Positions 7,728 to 14,952 of a stretch of 17,674 nucleotides of DNA are shown here, piece after piece. The DNA is from Segetimicrobium sp035279545 (GTDB lineage: Bacteria; Sysuimicrobiota; Sysuimicrobiia; Sysuimicrobiales; Segetimicrobiaceae). Numbering within the stretch: the stretch's first letter is position 1; each line of letters opens with the position of its first letter. Under the pieces are notes generated by a model. It was not told the DNA's origin. It worked only from the letters and a program-made list of their open reading frames with translations, and did no database searches. The position numbers and the translations under genes were made by a program. Location: contig DATEHM010000246.1 in assembly GCA_035279545.1 (NCBI GenBank), positions 1-17,674 on the forward strand, in the 5' to 3' direction.

Positions 7728-8095
7728 TTCTGCCGTCGCCTCCAGCCGACGCGTGTTCCTTGGCCCGGGGCGCTGCGGCTGTGCATTTGACCTCCCAGCG
7801 CGATGGTGCCGTGGAAGCGGGCCGTACCGCAAGACGCATCGGTAGGGGAGCGGTGCGGGAGCGGCCTTCCAGCCTGGCCGCAAGCGCAAAAGGGTCCAGG
7901 CGTCTCCACCTCTTCGCAGGCGTCTGCCGTGGCGATCTTCACATACCTCTCCGCTGCCCGAGAAATCGCGGCTCGGGAGGGCGTCGAGCACCACACCTCA
8001 CGCCGGCACAGGAGTTCTCAATACGCATACCAGATTGGCAATCGTGTCGGGAATGATGATGGCGAAGAAGCGGCTGTCGAACGCGCCCGGCATGG
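7728..8095. other. Gap between convergent phosphatase and Rid genes
   Basis: No gene I can support with confidence. On minus, 2 bases after the Rid stop, an ATG at 8093 opens 31 codons (7998-8093) starting MPGAFDSRFFAIIIPDTIAN, whose hydrophobic, non-repetitive text could be the beginning of a broken downstream gene. On plus, an ATG overlapping the phosphatase stop (7724) opens 110 codons beginning MILPSPPADACSLARG, faintly like the start of a HATPase_c-type anti-sigma kinase but without any of its later motifs. Neither is strong enough to call a gene. Confidence 0.35.
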
Positions 8096-8575
8096 CTAGT
8101 CAACTTCTACCGTTAGCCAAAGCTCAACGCAATGGTTTTTTGCCAGGCTGGTCACCCCGATGGTGGCGCGACCCCCAATTCCCCGATCGTCCAACACCTC
8201 GGCGAACAGGTCGGTGGCTCCGCTCGACACTCTGTGCACATCGTAAAATGAAGGGGTACAAACAACAAAGCACAAAGAACGCACCATACTTACGATTCGG
8301 TCGAGATTCCCGACAGCCTGCTTAATCCCCGCGAGACAGTTGATCCCAGCCAGCCTTGCGGCTTCATAGCCTTGCTCCACGGTAACGGTATCTCCGAGTC
8401 TTCCCGGGTGCACGATAGCGCCGTTTCGCTCCGGCACGTGTCCACTGAGGAACAGGAGACTGCCGACCTGATGGTGGGCCTTCATCTTGCCGTAACTCGT
8501 GCCGTAGTAGCCTACCCGCCCGAAATCTGGCAGGATGATGCCCAGGTCCTTCAATCGCTGCTCGACATGCGCCAT
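8096..8575 (-). CDS. Rid/YjgF-family protein (RidA-like)
   Basis: A 159-residue member of the YjgF/YER057c/UK114 superfamily, of the longer, about 150-residue subtype rather than the 128-residue RidA proper. Canonical RidA hydrolyses reactive enamine/imine intermediates to ketoacids. Visible family marks are VGSLLFLSGHVPERNG (residues 37-52), EQGYEAARLAGINCLAGIK (67-85), the conserved Arg in GGRATIG (R136) and the C-terminal CVELWLTVEV with E151. R136 is the position that binds the substrate carboxylate in active deaminases. ATG 8575 is chosen because GGAGG lies 7-9 bases upstream; a GTG two codons earlier overlaps that site. The gene is on its own on the minus strand, convergent with the phosphatase. 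Subtype function (deaminase or other Rid) is not resolved. Confidence 0.88.
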   Translation of the reverse strand: MAHVEQRLKDLGIILPDFGRVGYYGTSYGKMKAHHQVGSLLFLSGHVPERNGAIVHPGRLGDTVTVEQGYEAARLAGINCLAGIKQAVGNLDRIVSMVRSLCFVVCTPSFYDVHRVSSGATDLFAEVLDDRGIGGRATIGVTSLAKNHCVELWLTVEVD

Positions 8576-9339
8576 AGTCACCCCTCCCCGTGTCTAACGA
8601 GCACCGCATAAGGGACCCCCGTTACCGTTCCTCTTGAATGGGGATATATGGTTCTCCGCATTGACCGCCCCTTCTATCGCGCTGATGAGACTCCTTTACG
8701 CTCTGCCGGCCAAACCAAGAGGGTTCGATCCCGGAAGAGCTCAGCGGGAGGGTGAGGATCAGTTTATATCCCTCAAACCTCCACCCTTTTCCCTCAAGAT
8801 GGTTCCAAGGTCTGAGCGAGTCCTTCCGAAAGTCAAAGGAAACCCAAAGGAGGGCACATTCCTAAGTTACAGCGGGGGTAGTCAGCGAGCACGTGTACAA
8901 CGAGGCTCCTGAGAAGCCCCTAGCCAGGCGGCTCGATAGCCTGGAATCACGGCTGGATGGCGAGGTGGGAGGGCTGTCAACCTTGGCAGCATATCCGCCC
9001 ACGGTGAGCCAGTCGAGGCGTTCTCGCTGTTTGATATCATTGTGGGAGGTGACCTCGCCTTGCGAGCATTTTCTTCGAGTGCCGCATTACGTTTCCCGTT
9101 GCGCCTCATTTGCAATGGGGCCGCTCCCCCGTCACTCGGCATGGGAGCACGGCACGACCCACTGTGGCGAACCGTCCACGCGCGTCGTCCCGCGATCTAC
9201 TTCAGCCCACCCAGATTATGCGGCGGGGTCTGCCGGACAGCCCCGTTCCAACCAAATCGGGGCAAGAAACTGCTCATGGCCGTTCCGGCCAAACCGTCGA
9301 GAGATCGCCTCACCGAAGCCCAAGCAAGGGGGGGCGTCG
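8576..9339. other. Gap with possible coding remnants
   Basis: No intact gene. A GTG at 8893 opens a frame starting MYNEAPEKPLARRLDSLESR, which looks protein-like for about 35 codons and then turns into low-quality text. A different plus frame at about 8991-9110 reads like a protein segment (for example AFSLFDIIVGGDLALRAFSS). This pattern resembles a frameshifted gene remnant, but I cannot name the family. A GGGTTCGATCCC motif at 8721-8732 is not part of a foldable tRNA. Confidence 0.35.
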
Positions 9340-10482
9340 ATGTCTAAACGGGCTATCGATCTGAATCCCTACATTTTGGTCGTTGAAGGCCCCCCCATGG
9401 GCTTAAAGAAATTCGTGTGGCGTTAGAAGAAGGCTGGATACACCGTAATGGAAGCTCGAGATGGGCGCCACGTGCTCGAGCTGATGACACAACACCCTGA
9501 CTTGATCATTGTGGATCTGGTACTGGCGGACATCGATAGATTTAATCTCACACAGAAGATTCGAAGCCTGTCGGGCGGCCCTGACATCCCGATCATCGCC
9601 TACACGGGTGTCATGACCAGGTTAGAGGAGGCGCGGAGCGTTAAAGTGGGATTTACCGATTACCTCTTCAAACCGATCACGCCGTCACGTCTTCTCGAGA
9701 CCATTGAAACCTACCTGCCGCCGAAAGGTAGCCCCGGACGGGTAGGGACGGGGGAACGGCTCCGTGAAGTGGGAGCCAACGATCTGGTACTCAAGGATCC
9801 AGGATTCACATCGGTTGTCGCCGCCGTCAGTTCGACGTTGGGCTCGACGCCTCCCCCGGCAACCAGGATCTCGCGCGGGTTAGGAGAGGACTACACTCGT
9901 CGGCTTGCTCAGCAACGTGATCGTCAGATGATGCTCAATACGAGCATCCACCGGCGATTGAGGCAGCGGGAGGCCGAGCTGGCCGTCCTGTCAACGTTCT
10001 TGGACGCGCTTTTAGCATGGCTCGGTGGAGGAAATTCTTGAGGAGCTGCTGACGAGAGTTCTGCATGCGGTCGGTGCCTTCAAAGGCGTTATCTTCTTGA
10101 TTGGGCCGGATGGGACCCTGCAGCCTCGAGTTCAGTTGGGGTTTCCCCATTTGACCGACGAGGGAGTGGTGGACTTTTTCGTCACGCGCAGGTACTCCAC
10201 CGCGCGATTGAAGAGAAGATGCCCGCGGTGGTGCCCTTAAAGATGCCCCGGCAGATCCTGCGCAATTTCGAGCGACCGGAGCTGTCGGCGCTCATCGCCC
10301 CGCTTCTTCACAGTGACAAATGCCTCGGCGTGCTCGCCATGACGTGCGGCACGAGGATGTTCACGGAGGAATTGTTCCCGTATGCGAAGGCCGTTGGAAC
10401 CCAGATCGCGCAAGTCCTGGGGATGATCCATGTTCTGGGCATCCCGCAGGAAAAAACGATGACCGGACGCCACGCCGGGTAG
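9340..10482 (+). pseudogene. Response regulator with GAF domain, four frameshifts
   Basis: Two-component receiver (REC) domain followed by a GAF domain. The ATG at 9340 gives MSKRAIDLNPYILVVEGPPM. One base appears lost near 9406-9411, so that IRVALEE reads in the next frame, and one gained at about 9432 returns to AGYTVMEARDGRHVLELM. The receiver then shows LIIVDLVLADID with the phosphoacceptor Asp, IPIIAYTG with the Thr, and YLFKPIT with the Lys. A third shift near 10010-10021 joins SVEEILEELLTRVLHAVGAF, the GAF start. A fourth, at the T5 tract 10175-10179, joins HAQVLHRAIEEKMPAVVPL. The net change is zero, and the corrected product would be about 380 residues. The acidic pair after VVE is replaced by Gly-Pro within a C7 run, so metal binding in the receiver would be impaired even after frame repair. 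No cognate histidine kinase is nearby. A decayed gene is the likeliest reading. Confidence 0.75.
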
Positions 10483-10503
10483 GGTGGGGCGTCATGCCAC
10501 CCT
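10481..10503. terminator. Hairpin at the end of the response-regulator gene
   Basis: AGGGTGG (10481-10487) and CCACCCT (10497-10503) form a perfect 7-bp stem with a 9-base loop, beginning inside the stop codon of the GAF gene. There is no following T tract, so it is at best a weak or factor-assisted terminator. Confidence 0.35.
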
Positions 10504-11051
10504 CGGGTGCAAGCGCGGTTCCCCGCGGCTCGCGTCCGCTCAATGACACCGGGCAACCGACAGGACACCGATGCTTCCTCCCAGCGTGGGGGCAGGGTGC
10601 CGTGAAGCGCGAGGGCGCGCGGCCGGGTGTGTCGGATCAACGTCGGGAAACTCCACAAACGATCCCCTGCTCATGGTGCCCCCATTTCGGCCACTTGCGT
10701 CTCTGACACGCACCAGCGAAAGGGATTTCTGCCAATTTAGCGAAGGAAAGATTGGGGCAGGTTTGGGACTCTTGGTTGTAGTGGCTCCGCAATTGAGTGA
10801 TCGGCCCTCCCACGTCTCCCGCGAATGAACTCGAGGTGGAGTTGCGGGGGATGGGGGACCGGGCGTTACCCGGCGGATCATGACGAACGGAAAATGTCCG
10901 GGAGCGAGCGTCTTCGGCATCGCGCGCGCGGCGTTGGTGGATGCTCCAAGCGGCTGCGGCACGACGTGATCGAGCACAGCGGAGTCGAGGCGAACCCGAT
11001 GGCGATGCACGGAGTCTGCGGGAACGCTCGCACCCGGACGGAGGGGGTGCG
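10504..11051. other. Gap before the sulfurtransferase gene
   Basis: About 550 bases without a supportable gene. A 29-codon plus frame from ATG 10880, starting MTNGKCPGASVFGIARAALV, ends before the sulfurtransferase and may be chance. Long minus-strand frames here are Arg/Pro-rich and continue under the sulfurtransferase gene, the usual mark of a shadow frame in high-GC DNA. An AT-richer patch at about 10710-10800 may hold the promoter, but I could not assign clear hexamers. Confidence 0.4.
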
Positions 11052-11900
11052 GTGACCGCGTCCCCCCTCCAACCGGCGGTCGATGCGGCGTGGCTGTCCG
11101 CCCACCTTGCCGAACCCGATCTCCGTATCGTCGATGCCACATGGTACTTGCCGACGCTCCACCGCGATGCCCGAGAAGAGTTTCGTCAGGCTCATGTCCC
11201 TGGAGCCGTGTACTTCGACATCGATGCGATCGCCGACCAACGCACATCCCTCCCGCACATGCTTCCGGATGCGGAATCCTTCGCCGTGGCCGTCGGGGCT
11301 CTCGGCGTCGGTGAGGGGGATCGCGTCGTTGTCTACGGCGGCCGCCACCTCGTCGCCTCCGCGCGGGTTTGGTGGACGTTTCGGGCCTTCGGTCACGACA
11401 ACGTCGCGGTGCTGGACGGCGGTTTCCCCCGCTGGCGGGAAGAGGGCCGCTCGGTCGCGTCGGGCGAGCCAAGGCCCGCGGCGTGCCGCTTCCGGGCTCG
11501 CTTTCGGCCCGAGCTTGCCGCCGACCTTGATCGCGTCCGCCAAACTCTGGTGGGTCCGGGGGAGCAGGTGGTCGACGCACGCTCGTCTGGGCGCTTCGTT
11601 GGGACCGAACCGGAGCCGCGCCCGGGGGTCCGCTCGGGCCACATCCCGGGAAGTTTCAACCTTCCCTATGAGCGCCTGTTCGGACCCGATGGTGCGCTGC
11701 TGTCCAAGGACGGGCTGCGGGACATGCTCGGGGCCATCGGGCTGGATCTTGACCGTCCGGTGATCACGAGTTGCGGCTCCGGGGTGACCGCCGCGGTGCT
11801 GGCATTCGGTCTCTACCTCCTCGGCCGGGACCACGTCGCCGTGTACGACGGCTCGTGGACCGAATGGGGGGGCCGCACGGACACGCCCGTCGAACGCTAG
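11052..11900 (+). CDS. sseA: 3-Mercaptopyruvate/thiosulfate sulfurtransferase
   Basis: Cytoplasmic sulfurtransferase with two rhodanese domains (about 1-135 and 155-282). It moves sulfur from 3-mercaptopyruvate or thiosulfate onto a cysteine persulfide and then to thiol acceptors. The catalytic loop CGSGVTA with Cys241 matches the mercaptopyruvate-type CG(S/T)GVT signature rather than the CRKGVT of thiosulfate rhodanese. Other marks are VDATWYLP, HVPGAVYFDID, VWWTFRAFGH with LDGGFPRW, and VRSGHIPGSFNLPY. The length of 282 residues matches E. coli SseA. The GTG at 11052 is chosen for GGAGG about 8 bases upstream and for family length; the frame is open further left but without family similarity. 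With the MBL/rhodanese protein at 3483 this is the second sulfur-transfer enzyme in the window. Its immediate neighbours are unrelated, so it is probably transcribed alone. Confidence 0.92.
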   Translation: MTASPLQPAVDAAWLSAHLAEPDLRIVDATWYLPTLHRDAREEFRQAHVPGAVYFDIDAIADQRTSLPHMLPDAESFAVAVGALGVGEGDRVVVYGGRHLVASARVWWTFRAFGHDNVAVLDGGFPRWREEGRSVASGEPRPAACRFRARFRPELAADLDRVRQTLVGPGEQVVDARSSGRFVGTEPEPRPGVRSGHIPGSFNLPYERLFGPDGALLSKDGLRDMLGAIGLDLDRPVITSCGSGVTAAVLAFGLYLLGRDHVAVYDGSWTEWGGRTDTPVER

Positions 11901-11970
11901 GCGGGCTGTTCTGCCGAGGGACTCCTCGGCATGATCCGCAGCGATCAACCCCGAAGGCGGGTGAGAGCGG

Positions 11971-12603
11971 GTGAAGAATTCGAATTCTCATTCCTTCCGA
12001 CGTCCGTCGATGCGGCAATTGGCGGGTCGCGAGATAGAACGGTCCCCAGCGCGGCAGCCATTTCGAATTCGGACCGGTACCGTCCGCGATGCGCCGGCGA
12101 TCTTTGCGCTCGTGCGATGGCTGGCTCGATATGAAGGGCTGAAGCGGGAAGTCAAGGCCACCTTGCCGGACCTTCGGCGGCACGGGTTCCGGCGGCGTCC
12201 GTATTTCCATACCCTGATCTGTTGGCGCGGTCGGGAACCCGTGGGGTTCGCGCTGTATTTCTTCGCCTACTCGACGTTCTTGGCGCGTCCCACGCTCTAC
12301 ATTGAAGATCTCTTCGTGCTGTCCCGCTGCCGGAGGCAGGGGGCGGGCAAGGCGTTGCTCACCGCGTTGGCCCGTGTCGCCGCCCGGAAGAAGTGCGGGC
12401 GGATGGAATGGGTCGTGCTTAGGGGGAACACCCCCGCCATCCGATTTTACGAGCGGTTGGGAGCTACTTTGCGGACGGAGTGGATCCTCACGCGCCTGAC
12501 GGGGGCACCCCTTCGTCGGTTGGCGGGAAGCTCGCGTCCCGGTCGAGCTGCGGTCGGAGATGGAAACGCCTCGCGGCGGTCGTCCCCGACCGCCGCGAGG
12601 TAG
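11971..12603 (+). CDS. GNAT acetyltransferase, diamine/SSAT-like
   Basis: N-acetyltransferase of the GNAT superfamily, closest in pattern to spermidine/spermine- or diamine-type acetyltransferases. Those use acetyl-CoA to acetylate small amines. Marks are IRTGTVRDAPAIFALVRWLA (33-52), PVGFALYFFAYSTFLARPTL (90-109), YIEDLFVLSRCRRQGAGKAL (110-129) with the acetyl-CoA pyrophosphate loop RRQGAG, and WVVLRGNTPAIRFYERLGA (147-165). In the family the segment after VVL is usually DWN; here it is RGN. The family domain ends near residue 185 (LRRLA). The last 25 residues form a Ser/Arg/Pro-rich tail whose codons overlap a perfect hairpin, suggesting that an earlier stop was lost. The start is uncertain: GTG 11971 has only a weak GGTGAGAG upstream, and ATG 12010 is an alternative that would still keep the whole domain. 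Confidence 0.82.
   Translation: MKNSNSHSFRRPSMRQLAGREIERSPARQPFRIRTGTVRDAPAIFALVRWLARYEGLKREVKATLPDLRRHGFRRRPYFHTLICWRGREPVGFALYFFAYSTFLARPTLYIEDLFVLSRCRRQGAGKALLTALARVAARKKCGRMEWVVLRGNTPAIRFYERLGATLRTEWILTRLTGAPLRRLAGSSRPGRAAVGDGNASRRSSPTAAR
12569..12600. terminator. Perfect 14-bp hairpin between convergent genes
   Basis: Arms 12569-12582 (CCTCGCGGCGGTCG) and 12587-12600 (CGACCGCCGCGAGG) pair without mismatch around a TCCC loop. It sits between the acetyltransferase on plus and the secreted-peptide gene on minus, where a shared bidirectional terminator is expected. A short TTT follows two bases after the hairpin on the minus strand, none on plus. The hairpin is inside the last codons of the acetyltransferase frame, whose stop comes directly after it. 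Confidence 0.7.
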
Positions 12604-12635
12604 GGGTCACGCATCATGTGGCCGAGCGGTGCCGG

Positions 12636-12785
12636 TTACGAGCCGTGGTTCGGTAGTGGTTGCTGGACCATGGGTTGATCGTTTTGCGGCTGATTGGTGC
12701 TGTAGGCATCGTTGCATGCAAGCGCCGCTGTCGTCAGGATGCCCACCGTCAATCCCACGATCACGGCCGCGATGAGCTTGCGCAT
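12636..12785 (-). CDS. Small secreted or lipid-anchored peptide, 49 residues
   Basis: A 49-residue product with a clear export signal: MRKL, then a hydrophobic core (about residues 4-20, AAVIVGLTVGILTTAA) and ALAC at 21-24. ALA before the cysteine fits signal peptidase I, giving a mature peptide of about 26 residues starting CNDAYSTNQPQND. The cysteine at the cleavage point also allows a lipoprotein reading, although the lipobox is not canonical. The mature part is rich in Gln, Asn and Pro and has no known domain. AGGAGG about 8 bases before the ATG is one of the best ribosome binding sites in the window and supports a real gene. It lies 143 bases downstream of, and on the same strand as, the hotdog-fold gene, and ends opposite the shared hairpin terminator. 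Function unknown. Confidence 0.72.
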   Translation of the reverse strand: MRKLIAAVIVGLTVGILTTAALACNDAYSTNQPQNDQPMVQQPLPNHGS

Positions 12786-12928
12786 CCGTTGCCTCCTTTC
12801 CCCCGGGTGAGTCCGCAAGCCGGGTTCTTGTGTTCGGGGGTTCGCCGTCCCCGCGAAATCTCCTGTCCGCACCCAGGGTCGGCCGACGGCCCGCCGGGGG
12901 CAAGGGGATGGGCGGCGGCGACGCGGGG

Positions 12929-13384
12929 TTACGGGGCGGGAACCCGCACGGCGACCACCTCTCCCCGGGCGTGCTCTTCGAGATCCGTGAACAACGAGCA
13001 GGTCAGCGTCGTGGTGCCGTCGTCCAGCTCCCGAACTCTGGCCCGGAGGGTGAGCGGGGTGTTTGCTGCCGCCGGGCTGAGATAGGTCATCTGCAGGGAG
13101 GCGGTCGCGTAGCGGATTCGCCGCGCCGGACCGCCTTGCGGGCCGTCCGCCAGGTGGGCGGCGGCGACCGCAGTGCCGAGGCAGTGGCAGACGATCAGAT
13201 CCGCGACGGCCCGATCCTCGATCGCCTCCGACGAGCCGATCCCGGGCACGGTCCGCGGGTACCAAGTGCAGACGGCCTCGTCTTCGGCCCAGTAGCTCTC
13301 GAGACGCCACCCGGGCGCCACGTGCCCCGAGCATTCGCAGCGGTAGCCGTGCAGCCGCTCATTCTGAAGAATCGACATGTCCAT
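12929..13384 (-). CDS. Hotdog-fold (PaaI-like) thioesterase-family protein
   Basis: A 151-residue protein resembling PaaI-type hotdog thioesterases, which hydrolyse acyl-CoA thioesters. The N-terminus YRCECSGHVAPGWRLESYWA matches the CxxCGxxNPxGL-like entry of one subgroup, followed by the helix region VADLIVCHCLGTAVAAAHLA (60-79) and strands YATASLQMTYLSPA and LTLRARVRELDDGTTTLTCS. The loop that usually reads PGIVHGG appears as PGIGSSEAIEDRA, so the common HGG element is missing; substrate or mechanism may differ, or the activity may be lost. The ATG at 13384 is preceded by AGAGGAGA at a suitable distance; a second ATG two codons in is possible. The secreted-peptide gene follows on the same strand. 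The specific acyl substrate cannot be inferred. Confidence 0.68.
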   Translation of the reverse strand: MDMSILQNERLHGYRCECSGHVAPGWRLESYWAEDEAVCTWYPRTVPGIGSSEAIEDRAVADLIVCHCLGTAVAAAHLADGPQGGPARRIRYATASLQMTYLSPAAANTPLTLRARVRELDDGTTTLTCSLFTDLEEHARGEVVAVRVPAP

Positions 13385-13614
13385 CGATCAGGTCTCCTCT
13401 GTACCCAGGTTTGGTGCTCTGAGGAGAGATTACGCCGCCGTGGGCCCGGGGGCTTCGTCCGCAGGATCAAAATGTCGTTTCGGCCCGGCCGAAATCAAGG
13501 GGAATCGAATCATCCGAACGATCGGACTCCCAGAGGCGATCGATCCGGTCTAGGGGAATGTTCGCCTACCGATGCCCCGGGGGACACGCGGGGCCATGGA
13601 GGTGGGACCGGGTG

Positions 13615-14370
13615 ATGCAGAATCGGATGAAGGCGAGGTTGCTGGCGGGCCGGCCGGCGCGAGGCGTCTCGGTGATGATCCCCTCGCCGCAGGTCGTCGA
13701 GATGCTCGGCCGCCTCGGGTTCGACTGGGTGCTGATCGACTGCGAACACGGGACGATCTCTCGAGAGAGCGTCGAGGAGATGGTCCGGGCCGCCGAAGCG
13801 AGCGGGATCACCCCCATCGCTCGCCCAACCGGCCATCAGGCGGAGGCGATTCTCCACGTGCTGGAATGCGGGGCGCTGGGTGTGCAGGTCCCCCATGTCC
13901 ACACCGCCGTCGACGCGCGTCGTGTGGTCGAGGCGGTGAAGTATCATCCGCTCGGATCCCGCAGCCTCGCCGCGGCTACCCGGCCGGCGGGGTACGGCTT
14001 GGGCGTCCCGATGGCCGGCTACGTGGAGGCGGCCAATCGGGAGACGTTGGTGTGCGTCCAACTCGAGGACGAAGAGGGGCTCCGCCACCTGGACGAGATG
14101 TTGGAGGTGGAGGGCGTGGACGTCGTCTTTATCGGCCCATCCGATCTCGCGCAGTCGATGGGGTATCCGGGCCGTGCCGATGCGCCGGAGGTGCAGCGGG
14201 CGATGGCGCAGGCGTTCGCGAGGATCGCGGCTTCGGGACGCATCGCGGGGTCGACCTGCCGCACCGATACCCTTCGAGATCGGCTCCGGCAGCGTGTGCT
14301 GTACGTCTACACGCACCTCCCAGCGCTGCTGGCGGCCGGCGCAACGGAGTTTCTCGGCACGCGGGCGTAG
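13615..14370 (+). CDS. HpcH/HpaI-family class II aldolase
   Basis: A 251-residue TIM-barrel, metal-dependent aldolase of the HpcH/HpaI family, related to 4-hydroxy-2-oxoheptanedioate and 2-keto-3-deoxy-sugar-acid aldolases, which cleave 2-oxo acids to pyruvate and an aldehyde. Key residues are visible: H45 in LIDCEHGT as the general base, R70 in PIARPTG, metal ligands E151 in VQLEDEEG and D177 in FIGPSDLAQSMG. CGALGVQVPHVHTAVDARR (85-103) and VKYHPLGSRS (108-117) match the usual GAxGVxVPxVxTxEEA and YxPxGxRG blocks. ATG 13615 gives the common family start; GTG 13612 is equally possible, and GGAGG lies about 9-12 bases upstream. The longer frame from 13558 has no family support. Neighbours give no pathway, so the natural substrate is open. 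Confidence 0.9.
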   Translation: MQNRMKARLLAGRPARGVSVMIPSPQVVEMLGRLGFDWVLIDCEHGTISRESVEEMVRAAEASGITPIARPTGHQAEAILHVLECGALGVQVPHVHTAVDARRVVEAVKYHPLGSRSLAAATRPAGYGLGVPMAGYVEAANRETLVCVQLEDEEGLRHLDEMLEVEGVDVVFIGPSDLAQSMGYPGRADAPEVQRAMAQAFARIAASGRIAGSTCRTDTLRDRLRQRVLYVYTHLPALLAAGATEFLGTRA

Positions 14371-14406
14371 ACGGGTCCGCCCAAACCTAACGTCAACGGA
14401 AGGCGA

Positions 14407-14436
14407 TTGACACGCACGTGAGGTGCCCCCTACAAT
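14407..14436 (+). promoter_or_regulatory. Sigma70-type promoter of the MerR-efflux operon
   Basis: TTGACA at 14407-14412 and TACAAT at 14431-14436 are separated by 18 bases, placing the transcription start near 14443, about 48 bases before the MerR start codon. The spacer contains GCAC-GTGAG-GTGC, a small inverted repeat between -35 and -10, the position where MerR proteins bind. The 18-base spacing is only slightly longer than optimal, whereas classical MerR-activated promoters have 19-20, so the regulator might act as a repressor or mild activator here. Autoregulation is inferred from position. Confidence 0.7.
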
Positions 14437-14490
14437 GGACACATATGCGCCGAGCGACCGGATACTAACATGGGGGGGCGAGGGCACGGC

Positions 14491-14952
14491 ATGACAACGT
14501 TCTATCAAATTGGAGAGGTCTGCCAGCGGACGGGGCTCACCCAGCGGACGCTGCATTACTACGACGAGATCGGCATTCTCGTGCCCACGGAGCGGTTGAC
14601 GGGGGGGCAGCGGCTGTACAGTGCGGGTGATCTCGAACGGATCGAGCGGATCAAGAACCTGAAACAGCTGCTGGGATTGTCCCTCAGCGAGATCAAGCGG
14701 ATGCTCGATGCCGACGAGGCACGTGACCGGTACCTGTCGGCGGCGCAAACGGACGCGGATCCGGCACGGCGCAACAAAGCGGTGGAGAGCGCGCTGCGAG
14801 TGACCGAGGACCAGCTGCAGTCGGTGCGGGGAAAAGTGCAGCAGTTAGGGCGGCTGCAGCGCCAGCTTGAGCGACAGGTGCGGGAGCTGCGCCGTCTCAC
14901 CCTCCCCGCCGGATCCCCGGAGGTGCCCATGGGGATCGGGGGGCGATCCTGA
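14491..14952 (+). CDS. MerR-family transcriptional regulator
   Basis: A 153-residue regulator. The N-terminal winged helix-turn-helix reads YQIGEVCQRTGLTQRTLHYY (5-24), then DEIGILVPTERL and GGQRLYSAGDLERIERIK, matching the MerR domain closely. A long helix with heptad character (about 75-140) would form the antiparallel dimerisation coiled coil. The C-terminus has no cysteines and no recognisable ligand-binding domain, so it is not a metal sensor of the MerR/CueR type and its inducer is unknown. ATG 14491 is chosen over an in-frame ATG 14470 because GAGGG lies about 6 bases before it and the domain begins there. Its stop overlaps the adaptor start by one base (TGATG), so the three genes from here are translationally coupled and the regulator probably controls the pump. 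A G7 tract inside the gene reads correctly. Confidence 0.92.
   Translation: MTTFYQIGEVCQRTGLTQRTLHYYDEIGILVPTERLTGGQRLYSAGDLERIERIKNLKQLLGLSLSEIKRMLDADEARDRYLSAAQTDADPARRNKAVESALRVTEDQLQSVRGKVQQLGRLQRQLERQVRELRRLTLPAGSPEVPMGIGGRS

Noticed and set aside
6948..7996. Two long minus-strand frames (348 and 327 codons)
   Set aside because: Both run antisense to the catalytic domain of the SpoIIE phosphatase, whose motifs are clear; high GC keeps antisense frames open.
8675..8760. tRNA-like text: GGGTTCGATCCC at 8721-8732 followed by AGCTCAGCGGGAG
   Set aside because: The T-arm-like motif cannot form a 5-bp stem around a TTCGATC loop (GAGGG does not pair with CCGGA), and the D-arm-like text lies after rather than before it. 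No acceptor or anticodon stem can be built.
10540..11580. 346-codon Arg/Pro-rich minus-strand frame
   Set aside because: It lies largely under the well-supported sulfurtransferase gene, has shadow-frame composition and shows no motif.
13572..14390. 272-codon plus frame alternative to the aldolase
   Set aside because: It is the +2 shadow of the HpcH/HpaI gene, with Gly/Arg-rich low-complexity text and no motif.
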